Origin: Tetragonia tetragonoides | Lineage: Eukaryota > Streptophyta > Magnoliopsida > Caryophyllales > Aizoaceae | Direction of reading: 5' to 3' | Assembly (NCBI GenBank): GCA_038025085.1 | Contig: CM076154.1 | Coordinates: 22,771,001 to 22,835,000 of the forward strand | DNA: 64,000 nucleotides | Part shown: piece after piece, positions 47,103-57,190 of the stretch | Position numbering within the stretch: the stretch's first letter is position 1 | Layout of the letters: each line of letters begins with the position of its first letter | The notes under the pieces: model-generated | Databases searched by the model: none | Told to the model about the DNA's origin: nothing | What the model saw: the letters and a program-made list of their open reading frames with translations, nothing else | Program-made: the position numbers and the translations under genes

Positions 47103-50100
47103 CAGTTAAACATCCCCTGAATTGTACTTGCTTTTGCTGAAATTTGCAACCATCCCCTTAGCTGTTCCAGGACTGCTACTGACACTTTGCATTTGAAGAA
47201 CAGGTGGTTGTGTTCCTCTGTTTCCTGCTTGCACAGGTAGCATATAGCATCCCCATTCAGAAATCCCATCCTCTGCAACCTGTCCTTTGTTAACAGTCTA
47301 TCCATTTGAGCCAGCCATAGGCAAAAGCTATGTCTAGGCATGGATATCTTTCCCCATATAAAATCTGCATGTCTGCATTTTTTCATGTTACCTTGTAGCA
47401 TTCTGTATCCACTTGCAACAGAGTAAATACCATCAGATGCAAACTTCCCTACCCCTCTTGCTGTGTATTGCCCCTGGAAGTAGCTTTTGATCTTGTTCAG
47501 TTTGTTCCAGTACCAGCTTGTGCCCCATACTGGAGCATAATTCCAGAGATTTACTACTTTCAGATAAATCCCATTGATCCATCTCACCCACAGAGTGTCT
47601 TTTTTTGTTGCTATATCCCAGATGTGCTTGTCATTCAGAGCTATGTTGAACCATTTGCAATTCTTGACATTAAGTCCACCCTTGTTCCTTGGTCTGCATA
47701 CCATATCCCATGCCACCAAGCTTGTCTTATGCTTCTGTTCAGTTGTTCCCCACAAGAAAAATCTGCATTTTTGCTCCACACTTTTTAGTACCCCAGTTGG
47801 CATTATGAAGATGCTTAACCAGTATACATGAATGGAGAATAATACAGAGTTTATTAGTTGGACTCTCCCTGCATATGAAAGGTTCCTAGAGGCCCAAATC
47901 TGCAACTTTTTTGTCATTTTATCCACCAGACATTCACAATCTATTTTGCTCCATTTTGAAGGGGATAGTGGGACACCTAGGTATCTCATGGGCAAAGTAC
48001 CCTCCCTGAAGCCTGAAAGTTGTAACAGTTCATTTTTTCCTTGTTCATTCACCCCTGCTATGTAGATGTTTGATTTTTCCTTGTTTGCATACAAGCCTGT
48101 TGCTTTTGAGAAATGGTTTATGCTATTCATCATGGTGCTCACAGATGCAGGGTCTGCTTTACAAAAGCACATTAAGTCATCAGCAAAGCATAGATGACTT
48201 AATGCAAGCTCTTTGCACATGGGGTGCCAGCTGAAGCTCTTGTCCTTGCATGCTATTTTCAGGTTCCTTGACAAATATTCCATTACCAGTACAAATATTA
48301 ATGGGGAGATTGGGTCACCTTGTCTGATGCCACGTTTTGCACTAAAGTTTCCATGTGTTTTCCCATTTATATTAATACTGAAGCTTGCTGTTTTGATGCA
48401 CTCTAGTAGCCACCCACTGAATTTTTCAGGGAATCCATACCCTTGCAGCATTTCCTTCACAAAACCCCAGTGGATTGTGTCATATGCCTTCCTTATGTCT
48501 ATCTTCATTAAACACCTAGGGGACGATTGTTTCCTATTATAGTGCTTAATAAGGTCCTCACATATCATGATGTTGTTGACAATGGATCTCTGTGCAACAA
48601 AGGCACCCTGGTTCACTGACACCAGCTCAGGTAGTATTTTTGCCAGTCTCCCACACAAGATCTTGGAGATGCACTTGTAGATTGTATTACAGCAGGCTAT
48701 TGGTCTGAAATCTGATGCCTTTTCTGGGTTTTGTATCTTCTGTATAAGGCATAGGTTTGTAGCATTTACCTCCTTGAGCATTCTAGATGAGTCAAAAAAA
48801 TCCATTATAGCTCCAGTCACTTCTTCCCTTACAATTGGCCATGCTTCTTTGAAAAACCCTGATCCAAAACCATCAGGTCCCGGGCTTTTATTGCAATCAA
48901 TTTCAAACATTGCTTTTTTCACCTCATCTGCACTCACAGGGGCTATGAGGTTCATATGTTGGTGAATGTCTAGTTTGTGACCTGCTTGGAAGTATCTGTC
49001 TTCAGCTTTGATTATTCTGACCCCTGTTATCCCCAGCATATCCTTGTAGAAGCTCACAAATTCTTCCATAACCAGGTTCTGATCTTCCAGTAGGGTCCCC
49101 TGCTGTGTTCTAATGGAATGAATTCTATTATTGTTCCTTCTTTGCTTCATGACTGCATGGAAAAATTGGTTACTTCCATCTCCCAGCTGGATCCACTTTG
49201 CCTTGCTTTTCTGCTGTAAGAAATTTTCAGCTGCCATGTTGACCTCATTGTATCTTTTCCTGGCCTGTACTTCAATTTGTTGCATTGTCTCATTTAATGG
49301 CTCCTTGTTGGCTTCAATCTGTGCTTGAGTCATGGCTATCCTAGCTGTATCTGCTTGTGCCAGAATGTCTATGAAATCATTCCTATTTAGCTTTTTCAGC
49401 ACTTTTCTCACCTTTTTCAGTTTCTGGTACACTCTGAACATTTTTGTGCCTTGTGTTATGAAGTTCCAAGCTTGCTGCACCTTAGCTTGGAATTCAGAGT
49501 GGAGGCTCCACATGTTGAAGTATTTAAAGGGGATGTTTCTTTTTGTAAGTTCTCTATGGCGAGACAGACAGATTGGGGAATGATCAGAAACTCCCTCTGG
49601 GTGGAATACAAGATCTGATTGATCAAACTCCTGGAGCCACAGACTGTTTACAAATGCCCAATCAATTTTAGAATACACTCTCCCCCCTTTTTCATGCCTA
49701 TTATTCCAAGTAAACTGGCACCTTGACCACCCCATTTCAGTGAGGAAACATTTTTCTATGCACTCTTTGAAATCCTGCATTTCTGCATAAGCAACTGGTA
49801 TTCCACCTTTTCTATTTTCAGGAAACAGTACATTATTGAAATCCCCCCCTACCAACCATGGGGTGTTGCAATTAATTGCAAAATCATTTAGGTCCTTCCA
49901 TAGTACTTTCCTTTCCTCCTTTTCATTTAAGCCATATACAAAGCTCATCACAAATTCCATTTTTTTCACAACATTTACTACTTTACAGATAATCATTTGC
50001 ACAGATGAGAATAACACATCCACATTGAAAATGCTTGGTATCCATCTTAACCATATTCTACCCAATCTATGCTCATTGTGATTACTGTAAGAGTCCCACC

Positions 50101-50263
50101 CTGGCATGAAGCTTTTTTTGTATTTTTCTAGGTTAACTAATCTGATTTTTGTTTCAAGAAAAGCCACCAATCCACAATTATTTTCTTTGCAAAAGAGAGC
50201 AACATCCCTCTGTTTATTTGGGCCATTAAGGCCTCTAACATTCCAAATTAGTACGCTATCCAT
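47060..50263 (-). CDS. L1-B ORF2: endonuclease-reverse transcriptase, open, C-terminus replaced
   Basis: A single open frame of 1067 codons from ATG 50263. The endonuclease (residues about 1-230) shows LIWNVRGLNGPNKQRD, FLETKIR, VGGDFNNVLFPENRKGG, YSKIDWAFVN and EGVSDHSPICL. A Lys-rich linker follows. RT covers SPGPDGFGSGFFKEAW, ATNLCLIQK, SDFRPIACCNTIYKCIS, NQGAFVAQRSIVNNI, MKIDIRKAYDTIHWGF, KRGIRQGDPISPLIF and the catalytic LCFADDLMCF (48176-48187). The zinc-binding domain has CYLCKQETEEHNHLFFKC. It nicks target DNA and reverse-transcribes L1 RNA. The native chain stops at GMFNWI near 47103; the last residues derive from out-of-frame L1-A. About 80 residues present in copy C are therefore missing. 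Confidence 0.9.
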   Translation of the reverse strand: MDSVLIWNVRGLNGPNKQRDVALFCKENNCGLVAFLETKIRLVNLEKYKKSFMPGWDSYSNHNEHRLGRIWLRWIPSIFNVDVLFSSVQMIICKVVNVVKKMEFVMSFVYGLNEKEERKVLWKDLNDFAINCNTPWLVGGDFNNVLFPENRKGGIPVAYAEMQDFKECIEKCFLTEMGWSRCQFTWNNRHEKGGRVYSKIDWAFVNSLWLQEFDQSDLVFHPEGVSDHSPICLSRHRELTKRNIPFKYFNMWSLHSEFQAKVQQAWNFITQGTKMFRVYQKLKKVRKVLKKLNRNDFIDILAQADTARIAMTQAQIEANKEPLNETMQQIEVQARKRYNEVNMAAENFLQQKSKAKWIQLGDGSNQFFHAVMKQRRNNNRIHSIRTQQGTLLEDQNLVMEEFVSFYKDMLGITGVRIIKAEDRYFQAGHKLDIHQHMNLIAPVSADEVKKAMFEIDCNKSPGPDGFGSGFFKEAWPIVREEVTGAIMDFFDSSRMLKEVNATNLCLIQKIQNPEKASDFRPIACCNTIYKCISKILCGRLAKILPELVSVNQGAFVAQRSIVNNIMICEDLIKHYNRKQSSPRCLMKIDIRKAYDTIHWGFVKEMLQGYGFPEKFSGWLLECIKTASFSININGKTHGNFSAKRGIRQGDPISPLIFVLVMEYLSRNLKIACKDKSFSWHPMCKELALSHLCFADDLMCFCKADPASVSTMMNSINHFSKATGLYANKEKSNIYIAGVNEQGKNELLQLSGFREGTLPMRYLGVPLSPSKWSKIDCECLVDKMTKKLQIWASRNLSYAGRVQLINSVLFSIHVYWLSIFIMPTGVLKSVEQKCRFFLWGTTEQKHKTSLVAWDMVCRPRNKGGLNVKNCKWFNIALNDKHIWDIATKKDTLWVRWINGIYLKVVNLWNYAPVWGTSWYWNKLNKIKSYFQGQYTARGVGKFASDGIYSVASGYRMLQGNMKKCRHADFIWGKISMPRHSFCLWLAQMDRLLTKDRLQRMGFLNGDAICYLCKQETEEHNHLFFKCKVSVAVLEQLRGWLQISAKASTIQGMFNWINSPQQNDMSRSY

Positions 50264-51644
50264 GACTACCAGTCAAGATAGGAGACTTACCATGCAATGG
50301 CACCTCATCTGGATTCCGCTCTGTTTGTTGCTCAAGCTCCACTACTGCTACTGTCTGTTCAATTTCCTGCATTTCTTCTTGATTTTGCAAAATGTCAAAA
50401 CTGTTTTGCATAACAGTTTTGGGCTGCTGGACTTGTCTGTAGTAGCCTCTTCCTGTTCTTGCTCCTCTTCCTGCATTCCAGGCTCTCCCTCTACCTCTAC
50501 CTGCATACTGCCATTGCTGAGTCCTTGGAATTTCCTGCTGTGCAGGCTGTGTATGCACAGGCCCTTGTTGCACAGGTGCAGTCACAGGCTTCTTTTTCCT
50601 GCATTCTGTTTCACTGTGACCATATTGTTTACAGTGATTACACAGGATTGGCTTCCAATCATAGTCCACTTCTTGTTCTACGATGTTTCCCCTCTCATTC
50701 TTGAAATTGACTTTCTCAGGGTACTCCTCTCCTATTTGCACTTCAATCAGAACTCTAGCATAGTGAAATCCCACCTTGAGCTCTGTATTTCTGTCTGCCA
50801 TCATTGGCCTCCCAACTAGGCTTGAGATTTTGCTCAATCCCATTGCATTCCAATACTTGACATTGAGTCCAGGGAATTTAACCCATATTGGCACAGAAGT
50901 GAGTTCCTCTTGAGCATAGTCTATGTTTTCTGACCATGGCCTAAAAATCATTGCTTTGTTATCAAAATGGTACACCCCCTCCTGGATGACAACATCTCGT
51001 TGCTCCAACGAGTCAAATCTAACCAGCACTAGCCCATTTCTCAAACTTGCTATCTTGTTCATCCCTTTTTTTCCCCAAATTCTTCTTAGAAAACCACTAA
51101 GTATATTAATTGGTGGTTTAGAGCCCATCACATAGCAAACTACAGCTTTGTTCCAGTAATCTATTTCTGATTCAATGTCCTTAAAATTTATTTCACCTAC
51201 TCGTTTACCCTCATGCAGATTTGGTGCAACATAATCCAATTTAAAGCCAGCATTTTTCAGTTTAGATATATCAAATTTATCCCAAGCTGAAGCCTTACCA
51301 GCACTTGTAGCCTCTTGTTGTTGTTCTTGCTCAGGTTCTTCATCCTCCGATTCAGATGGGCTTTGCGATTTTGCCTTTGCCTTCATTTTTGAAAGCCACG
51401 AATTGATTTGTTCCTTTGCTAGTTCCATTTGCTGCATAGTTTCCGGTTGGACATCCGGTGTCATTACCTCAGAATCTTCCAGTTCATTCGCAAGGTTTCG
51501 CATGACTCGTTCTAGGTTTTCATGGTTTATGCTGTGTCGTTGTTTTTGAGATACATTTTTCGTGGGACAAGATTTATTTCCTGAATTTCCCGCATCGTCC
51601 TCTTGATTTCCATTTCCTCTCTTAGCTTTGTCTTTCTTCCCCAT
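50256..51644 (-). CDS. L1-B ORF1: DUF4283 zinc-knuckle RNA-binding protein, 462 aa, intact
   Basis: Open from ATG 51644 (MGKKDKAKRGNG) to TAG 50256. A charged, low-complexity N-terminus (ESEDEEPEQEQQQEATS) leads to WDKFDISKLKNAGFKLDYVA and the DUF4283 domain (VVCYVMGSKPPINILSGFLRR, GLVLVRFDSLEQRD, SVPIWVKFPGLNVKYWNA). Then comes a zinc knuckle CNHCKQYGHSETEC (C-x2-C-x4-H-x4-C). The tail is Gln/Arg/Gly-rich (GRGRGRAWNAGRGARTGRG), typical of RNA binding. It presumably coats L1 RNA. The stop overlaps the ORF2 ATG by eight bases. It is nearly identical to ORF1 of copy C, and the absence of lesions suggests a young insertion. Confidence 0.9.
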   Translation of the reverse strand: MGKKDKAKRGNGNQEDDAGNSGNKSCPTKNVSQKQRHSINHENLERVMRNLANELEDSEVMTPDVQPETMQQMELAKEQINSWLSKMKAKAKSQSPSESEDEEPEQEQQQEATSAGKASAWDKFDISKLKNAGFKLDYVAPNLHEGKRVGEINFKDIESEIDYWNKAVVCYVMGSKPPINILSGFLRRIWGKKGMNKIASLRNGLVLVRFDSLEQRDVVIQEGVYHFDNKAMIFRPWSENIDYAQEELTSVPIWVKFPGLNVKYWNAMGLSKISSLVGRPMMADRNTELKVGFHYARVLIEVQIGEEYPEKVNFKNERGNIVEQEVDYDWKPILCNHCKQYGHSETECRKKKPVTAPVQQGPVHTQPAQQEIPRTQQWQYAGRGRGRAWNAGRGARTGRGYYRQVQQPKTVMQNSFDILQNQEEMQEIEQTVAVVELEQQTERNPDEVPLHGKSPILTGSHG

Positions 51645-51716
51645 TAGAACTCAGCGCTGTATCAATGGACGCGCGCTGTAGAGGCCAGAGTAGAGAGCAT
51701 TTTAGAGAGAGAAAAT

Positions 51717-51729
51717 CGCGATGCGAATG
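51717..51729. repeat. Middle copy of the 13-bp target duplication
   Basis: CGCGATGCGAATG separates the 5' end of the A/B chimera from the poly(T) of copy C. With 45112-45124 and 57191-57203 it forms three copies of one satellite word around two L1s. Confidence 0.9.
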
Positions 51730-52377
51730 TTTTTTTTTTTGTTTTTTTTTTTTTTGGTGTAAGTCAGAAATTGTATTATTGCTCTCTGTAATGTCACAAG
51801 ATTACAGTCCTTAGGCAATGTAGGTCCAAGGCCACCTACTAGGTAGGGTTCCTTTTTGCTACATCCCTCTACTACCTTACAACCCTTCAATCTGGTGCAA
51901 CTCACTACAGGCAGTGGTTCACCAACTCTGTACACATTACAATTTACAAAAATTAATCCTCACCATCTCTGTAGGCATTACAATTTGCAAAAATTATTTC
52001 TGACTTGCAACAAAATACAAAAACATATATAGCTAAAAATATTACAACTTCTTCTAGCTTTTCGACTCTGCTTGGAACTGTTACATTCCTCATTCTACCT
52101 TGCTACATCAACCTGCTGCTGATTACAGAATTTCCTTGTTTTCCACTGAATCTGCTTCTTCCTGCTTCTACTTTGCTTCTGTCCTGTACTCTGAATCCTC
52201 TGCTGGTGCAGTCTTCCAGAGCTGGTTCATTCCATCTTCTTTTCTGCAACAGGATGCAGTCTACTGGTTCCTTGCAAATATGTCATGACCCCCTGTTAAG
52301 TTCTGCTTTCTGCTTTACTGTCTGGTGTAATCTGTCTGTTTGCTCTGTTCCTTGCTGTGATCCAGTTTAATTTCAGC

Positions 52378-55300
52378 CTATATCCCCCCTATCCAGATCT
52401 TGTCCCTGCTGGAGATCTTCCTCTTGCTGTTGCAGCATTGCTGTATTCTGCACCTGACTGCTTGCTGGACCTGTTGTGTCATCTGTGGCACTGGTATGCT
52501 GCCTTTGCCAGCAAAATGAGTATTTCTGCATCTCCATATCCAGTATACTGCTGCTGCTACCCCTGATGCATAAACTTCCTTCCTGATTCTCGAGCATTTT
52601 TGTCTGCTGATCCAGTTAAACATCCCCTGAATTGTACTTGCTCTTGCTGAAATTTGCAGCCATCCCTTTAACTGTTCCAGGACTTCTTTTGCAACTTTGC
52701 ATTTGAAGAACAAGTGATTGTGTTCCTCTGGTTCCTGCTTGCACAGATAGCATAAGGCATCCCCATTCAGACATCCCATCCTCTGTAATCTGTCCTTTGT
52801 TAGCAATCTATCCATTTGAGTCAGCCATAGGCAAAAACTATGTCTAGGCATGGATATCTTCCCCCATATCAAGTCTGCATGCCTGCATTTTGTCATGTTT
52901 CCTTGTAGCATTCTGTATCCACTTCCAGCATTGTAAATACCATCAGATGCAAATTTCCATACCCCCCTTGCTGTGTATTGCCCCTGGAAGTAACTTTTGA
53001 TCTTGTTCAGTTTGTTCCAGTACCAACTTGTGCCCCATACTGGAACATAATTCCAGATGTTAACTCCTTTCAGATAAATCCCATTGATCCACTTCACCCA
53101 CAGTGTGTCTTTTTTTGTTGCAATATCCCAGATGTGCTTGCCATTCAGAGCTATGTTGAACCATTTGCAGTTCTTAACATTAAGTCCTCCATTGTTTCTT
53201 GGTCTGCATACCATATCCCAGGCCACCAAGCTTGTCTTATGTTTCTGCTCAGTTGTCCCCCACAAGAAAAATCTGCATTTTTGCTCCACACTTTTTAGTA
53301 CCCCAGTTGGCAAAATGAAGATACTTGACCAGTATACATGAATGGAGAATAGTACAGAGTTTATTAGTTGGACTCTCCCTGCATATGAAAGGTTCCTCGA
53401 GGCCCTATCTGCATCCTTTTTGTCATTTTGTCCACCAGACAATCACAATCTATTTTGCTCCATTTTGAGGGGGATAATGGGACACCTAGGTATCTCATGG
53501 GCAAAGTATCCTCCCTGAAGCCTGAGAGTTGTAACAGTGCATTTTTTCCTTGCATATCCACCCCTGCTAAGTAGATGTTTGATTTTTCCTTGTTTGCATA
53601 CAATCCTGTTGCTTTTGAGAAGTGGTTTATGCTGTTCATCATTGTGCTCACAGATGCAGTATCTGCTTTACAGAAACACATTAAGTCATCAGCAAAACAT
53701 AGATGACTTAGTGCAAGCTCTTTGCACATGGGGTGCCAGCTGAAGCTCTTATCCATGCATGCTATTTTCAGGTTTCTTGACAAATATTCCATAACCAGTA
53801 CAAATATTAATGGGGATATGGGGTCACCTTGTCTGATGCCCCGCTTTGCAATGAAATTCCCATGTGTTTCCCCATTTATATTAATACTAAAACTTGCTGT
53901 TTTGATGCACTCTAGTAGCCACCCACTGAATTTTTCAGGGAATCCATACCCTTGCAGCATTTCCTTCACAAAACCCCAGTGGATTGTATCATATGCCTTC
54001 CTTATGTCTATCTTCATTATGCACCTGGGAGATGATTGTTTCCTGTTATAATGCTTAATAAGGTCCTGACATATCATGATGTTGTTGACAATGGATCTCT
54101 GTGCAACAAAGGCTCCCTGGTTCACTGACACCAGCTCTGGTAGTACTTTTGCCAGTCTCCCACACAAGATCTTGGAGATACACTTGTAGATTGTATTACA
54201 GCAGGCTATTGGTCTGAAATCAGATGCCTTTTCTGGATTTTGTATCTTCTGTACAAGGCACAGGTTTGTAGCATTTACCTCCTTGAGCATTCTAGATGAG
54301 TCAAAAAAATCAATTATGGCTCCAGTCACTTCATCTCCTACAATTGGCCACGCTGCTTTGAAAAACCCTGAACCAAAGCCATCAGGACCCGGGCTTTTAT
54401 TACAATCAATTGCAAACATTGCACTTTTCACCTCTTCTGCATACACAGGGGCTATAAGGTTCATCTGTTGGTGGATGTCTAGTCTGTGACCTGCTTGGAA
54501 GTATCTGTCTTCAGCTTTGCTTGTTCTGGTTCCTGTCACCCCCAACATATCCTTGTCTCTGTTGTTATTACTTCTTTGCTTCATAACTGCATGGAAGAAT
54601 TGATTATTCCCATCTCCCAATTGTATCCACTTTGCCTTGCTTTTCTGCTGTAGGAAATTTTCAGCTGCCATATTAACCTCATTGTATCTTTTCCTGGCCT
54701 GTAATTCAGTCTGTTGTAATGCATCATTTAATGGCTCTTTGTTAGCTTCAGTCTGTGCTTGGGTCATGGCTATCCTAGCTGTATCTGCTTGTGCCAGAAT
54801 GTCTGTGAAATCATTCTTGTTTAGCTTTTTCAGCACTTTCCTCACCTTTTTCAATTTCTAGTACACTCTGAACATTTTTGTGCCTTGTGTTCTGAAATTC
54901 CAAGCTTGCTGCACCTTAGCTTGGAATTCAGAGTGGAGGCTCCACATGTTGAAGTATTTAAAGGGAATAATTTTTTTTGTAAATTCTCTATGGAGAGACA
55001 GACAGATTGGGGAGTGATCTGAAACACCCTCTGGATGGAATACAAGATCTGATTGATCTAATTCCTGAAGCCATAAACTGTTTACAAATGCCCAATCAAT
55101 TTTAGAATATACTCTCCCCCCTTTTTCATGCCTATTATTCCAAGTAAACTGGCACCCTGACCACCCCATTTCAGTGAGAAAACATTTTTCTATGCACTCT
55201 TTGAACTCCTGTATTTCTGCATAAGCAACTGGTACTCCACCTTTTCTATTTTCAGGGAGCAGTACATTATTGAAATCCCCCCCTACAAACCATGGGGTGT

Positions 55301-55697
55301 TGCAATTAATTGCAAAATCATTTAAGTCCTTCCATAGTACTCTCCTTTCCTCCTTCTCATTTAAACCATATACAAAACTCACCACAAATTCCAATTTTTT
55401 CACAACATTTACTACTTTACAGATAATCATTTGCACAGATGAGAATAAAACATCCACATTAAAAATGCTTGGTATCCATCTTAACCATATTCTCCCCAGT
55501 CTATGCTCACTATGATTACTGTAAGAGTCCCACCCTGTCAAGAAACATTTTTTGTATTTTTCTAGGTTGGCTAATCTGATTTTTGTTTCAAGAAAAGCCA
55601 CTAACCCACAATTATTTTTTTTGCAAAAGAGAGCTATATCTCTCTGTTTATTTGGGCCATTAAGGCCTCTAACATTCCAAATTAGTACCCTATCCAT
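52378..55697 (-). pseudogene. L1-C ORF2 (endonuclease, RT, zinc-binding domain) with three lesions
   Basis: ATG 55697 opens the endonuclease (LIWNVRGLNGPNKQRDIALF, FVGGDFNNVLLPENRKGG, EGVSDHSPICLS). A TAG replaces the Gln of FRVYQKLKK near 54858. The linker lacks 25 codons present in copy B between NNNR and KDMLG (in-frame deletion near 54555). RT is otherwise complete with LCFADDLMCF (53685-53696). A frameshift near 53400 (DKMTKRMQIG) moves the C-terminal region to another frame, 53442-52378, which carries LSYAGRVQLINSVLFS, CYLCKQEPEEHNHLFFKC and VYWIWRCRN to the native stop. It shows what the lost C-terminus of copy B looked like. Confidence 0.9.
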
Positions 55698-57093
55698 GAT
55701 TACTAGTCAAGACAGGGGACTTACCATGCATTGGCACCTCAACTGGATTCTGGTCTGTTTTTTGCTCAGGCTCCACAACTGCTGCTGCTGTTGGCAGTTC
55801 CTTTTGTGTTTCCTGCATTTCTTCTTGATTTTGCAAAATGTCAAAACTGTTCTGCATAACAGTTTTGGCCTGCTGCTGGACCTGTCTGTAATAGCCTTTT
55901 CCTGTTTTTGCTCCTCTTCCTGCATTCCAGGCTCTCCCTCTACCTCTTCCTGCAAACTGCCATTGCTGAGTCCTTGGAATTCCTTGCTGTGCAGGCTGAG
56001 TATGTACAGGCCCTTGTTGCACAGGTGCAGTCTCAGGTATCTTTTTCCTGCAATCTGCTGCACTGTGACCATATTGTTTACAGTGGTTGCACAGACTTGG
56101 CTTCCAATCATAGTCCACTGCTTGCTCCACTATGTTTCCCCTCTCATTCTTGAAATACACTTTCTCAGGGTACTCCTCTCCTAGTTGCACTTCAATCAGA
56201 ACTCTAGCATAGTGTATTCCCACCTTGAGCTCTGTGTTTCTGTCTGCCATCATTGGCCTCCCAACTAGGCTAGAGATTTTGCTCAGACCCATTGCATTCC
56301 AATACTTGACATTGAGTCCTGGGAATTTAACCCATATTGGCACAGAGGTGAGCTCCTCTTGATCATAGTCGATGTTTTCTGACCATGGCCTAATAATCAT
56401 TGGTTTGTTATCAAAATGGTACACCCCCTCCTGGATGACAGCATCTCGTTGTTCCAAAGAATCAAATCTAACCAATACTAGCCCATTTTTCAAACTTGCT
56501 ATCTTGTTCATCCCTTTTTTCCCCCAAATTCTTCTTAGAAAACCACTCAGTACATTAATTGGAGGTTTAGAGCCCATCACATAGCAAACTACAGCTTTGT
56601 TCCAGTAATCTATTTCTGATTCAATGTCCATGAAATTGATTTCACCTACTGGTTTACCTTCATGCAGATTTGGTGCAACATAATCCAATTTAAAGCCAGC
56701 ATTTTTCAGTTTTGATATGTCAAATTTATCCCAAGCTGAGACCTTACCAGAATTTGTAGCCTCCTGTTGCTGTTCTTGCTCAGGTTCCTCTTCCTCCGAA
56801 TCAGATGGGTTTTGCGAATTTGCCTTTTCCTTCACTTTTGAAAGCCACGAATTGATCTGTTCCTTAGCTAGTTCCATTTGTTGCACAGTTCCTAATTGGA
56901 CTTCCGGAGTCTTTATCTCTGAATCTTCCAATTCGTCCGCAAGATTTCGCATAACTCTACCTAGGTTTTCATGGTCTTTGATGTTTTTTGGTTTTAGGGT
57001 TACAATTGTTTGGGTACAATTTTTGTTTCCTGAATTTCCCGCATCGTTGAACTGAGTTCCATTTCCTCTCTTAGCTTTTTCCTTCTTCCCCAT
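55690..57093 (-). CDS. L1-C ORF1: DUF4283 zinc-knuckle RNA-binding protein, 467 aa, intact
   Basis: Open from ATG 57093 (MGKKEKAKRGNG) to TAG 55690. The order is as in copy B: acidic Gln-rich N-terminus, WDKFDISKLKNAGFKLDY, DUF4283 (VMGSKPPINVLSGFLRRIW, VRFDSLEQRDAVIQEGVYHF, SVPIWVKFPGLNVKYW), zinc knuckle CNHCKQYGHSAADC and an RG-rich tail. The stop overlaps the ORF2 start by eight bases (CATGGATAG). Differences from copy B are mainly single substitutions plus a few inserted residues near the C-terminus (LPTAAAVVEPEQ). The intact ORF beside a damaged ORF2 is compatible with a recent, non-autonomous copy. Confidence 0.9.
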   Translation of the reverse strand: MGKKEKAKRGNGTQFNDAGNSGNKNCTQTIVTLKPKNIKDHENLGRVMRNLADELEDSEIKTPEVQLGTVQQMELAKEQINSWLSKVKEKANSQNPSDSEEEEPEQEQQQEATNSGKVSAWDKFDISKLKNAGFKLDYVAPNLHEGKPVGEINFMDIESEIDYWNKAVVCYVMGSKPPINVLSGFLRRIWGKKGMNKIASLKNGLVLVRFDSLEQRDAVIQEGVYHFDNKPMIIRPWSENIDYDQEELTSVPIWVKFPGLNVKYWNAMGLSKISSLVGRPMMADRNTELKVGIHYARVLIEVQLGEEYPEKVYFKNERGNIVEQAVDYDWKPSLCNHCKQYGHSAADCRKKIPETAPVQQGPVHTQPAQQGIPRTQQWQFAGRGRGRAWNAGRGAKTGKGYYRQVQQQAKTVMQNSFDILQNQEEMQETQKELPTAAAVVEPEQKTDQNPVEVPMHGKSPVLTSNHG

Positions 57094-57190
57094 TCGAACT
57101 CAGCGCTGTTTCAATGGTGAACGCGCGCTGTAGAGGTCGAAGCAGAGAGCATTTTAGAGAGAGAAAAGTCGAACTCTAGCGATGCCAATT

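Larger units (their letters stand above)
45125..51716 (-). mobile_element. Chimeric L1 LINE insertion (A/B)
   Basis: A minus-strand L1 with its tail as a T-run from 45125, bounded by the satellite words CGCGATGCAAATG (45112-45124) and CGCGATGCGAATG (51717-51729), a 13-bp duplication with one mismatch. It is 6.6 kb, longer than the single copy C (about 5.46 kb), because it contains two ORF2 C-terminal regions. The 3' part (A, 45125 to about 47102) starts in the RT domain; the 5' part (B, about 47098-51716) is complete from the 5' end to the zinc-binding domain. They join at TGATC (47098-47102), shared by both sequences at that point. The 5' untranslated region is about 72 bases. Confidence 0.85.
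51730..57190 (-). mobile_element. L1 LINE copy C, full length
   Basis: A minus-strand L1 of about 5.46 kb. It begins (3' end) with an interrupted T-run at 51730-51757 and ends at the 5' side near 57190 in satellite. A 13-bp duplication flanks it (51717-51729 and 57191-57203). Its 5' end extends about 20 bases beyond the point where copy B ends, through TCGAACTCTAGCGATGCCAA; part of this resembles satellite. The 3' untranslated region and ORFs are closely related to copy B. Confidence 0.9.

Noticed and set aside
47468..50819. Many plus-strand ORFs of 60-237 codons
   Set aside because: They are antisense shadows of the L1-B ORF1 and ORF2; the real frames carry domain motifs on the minus strand.
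55708..56184. Second long frames overlapping L1-C ORF1 on both strands
   Set aside because: They are shadow frames of a conserved ORF1; no motif.
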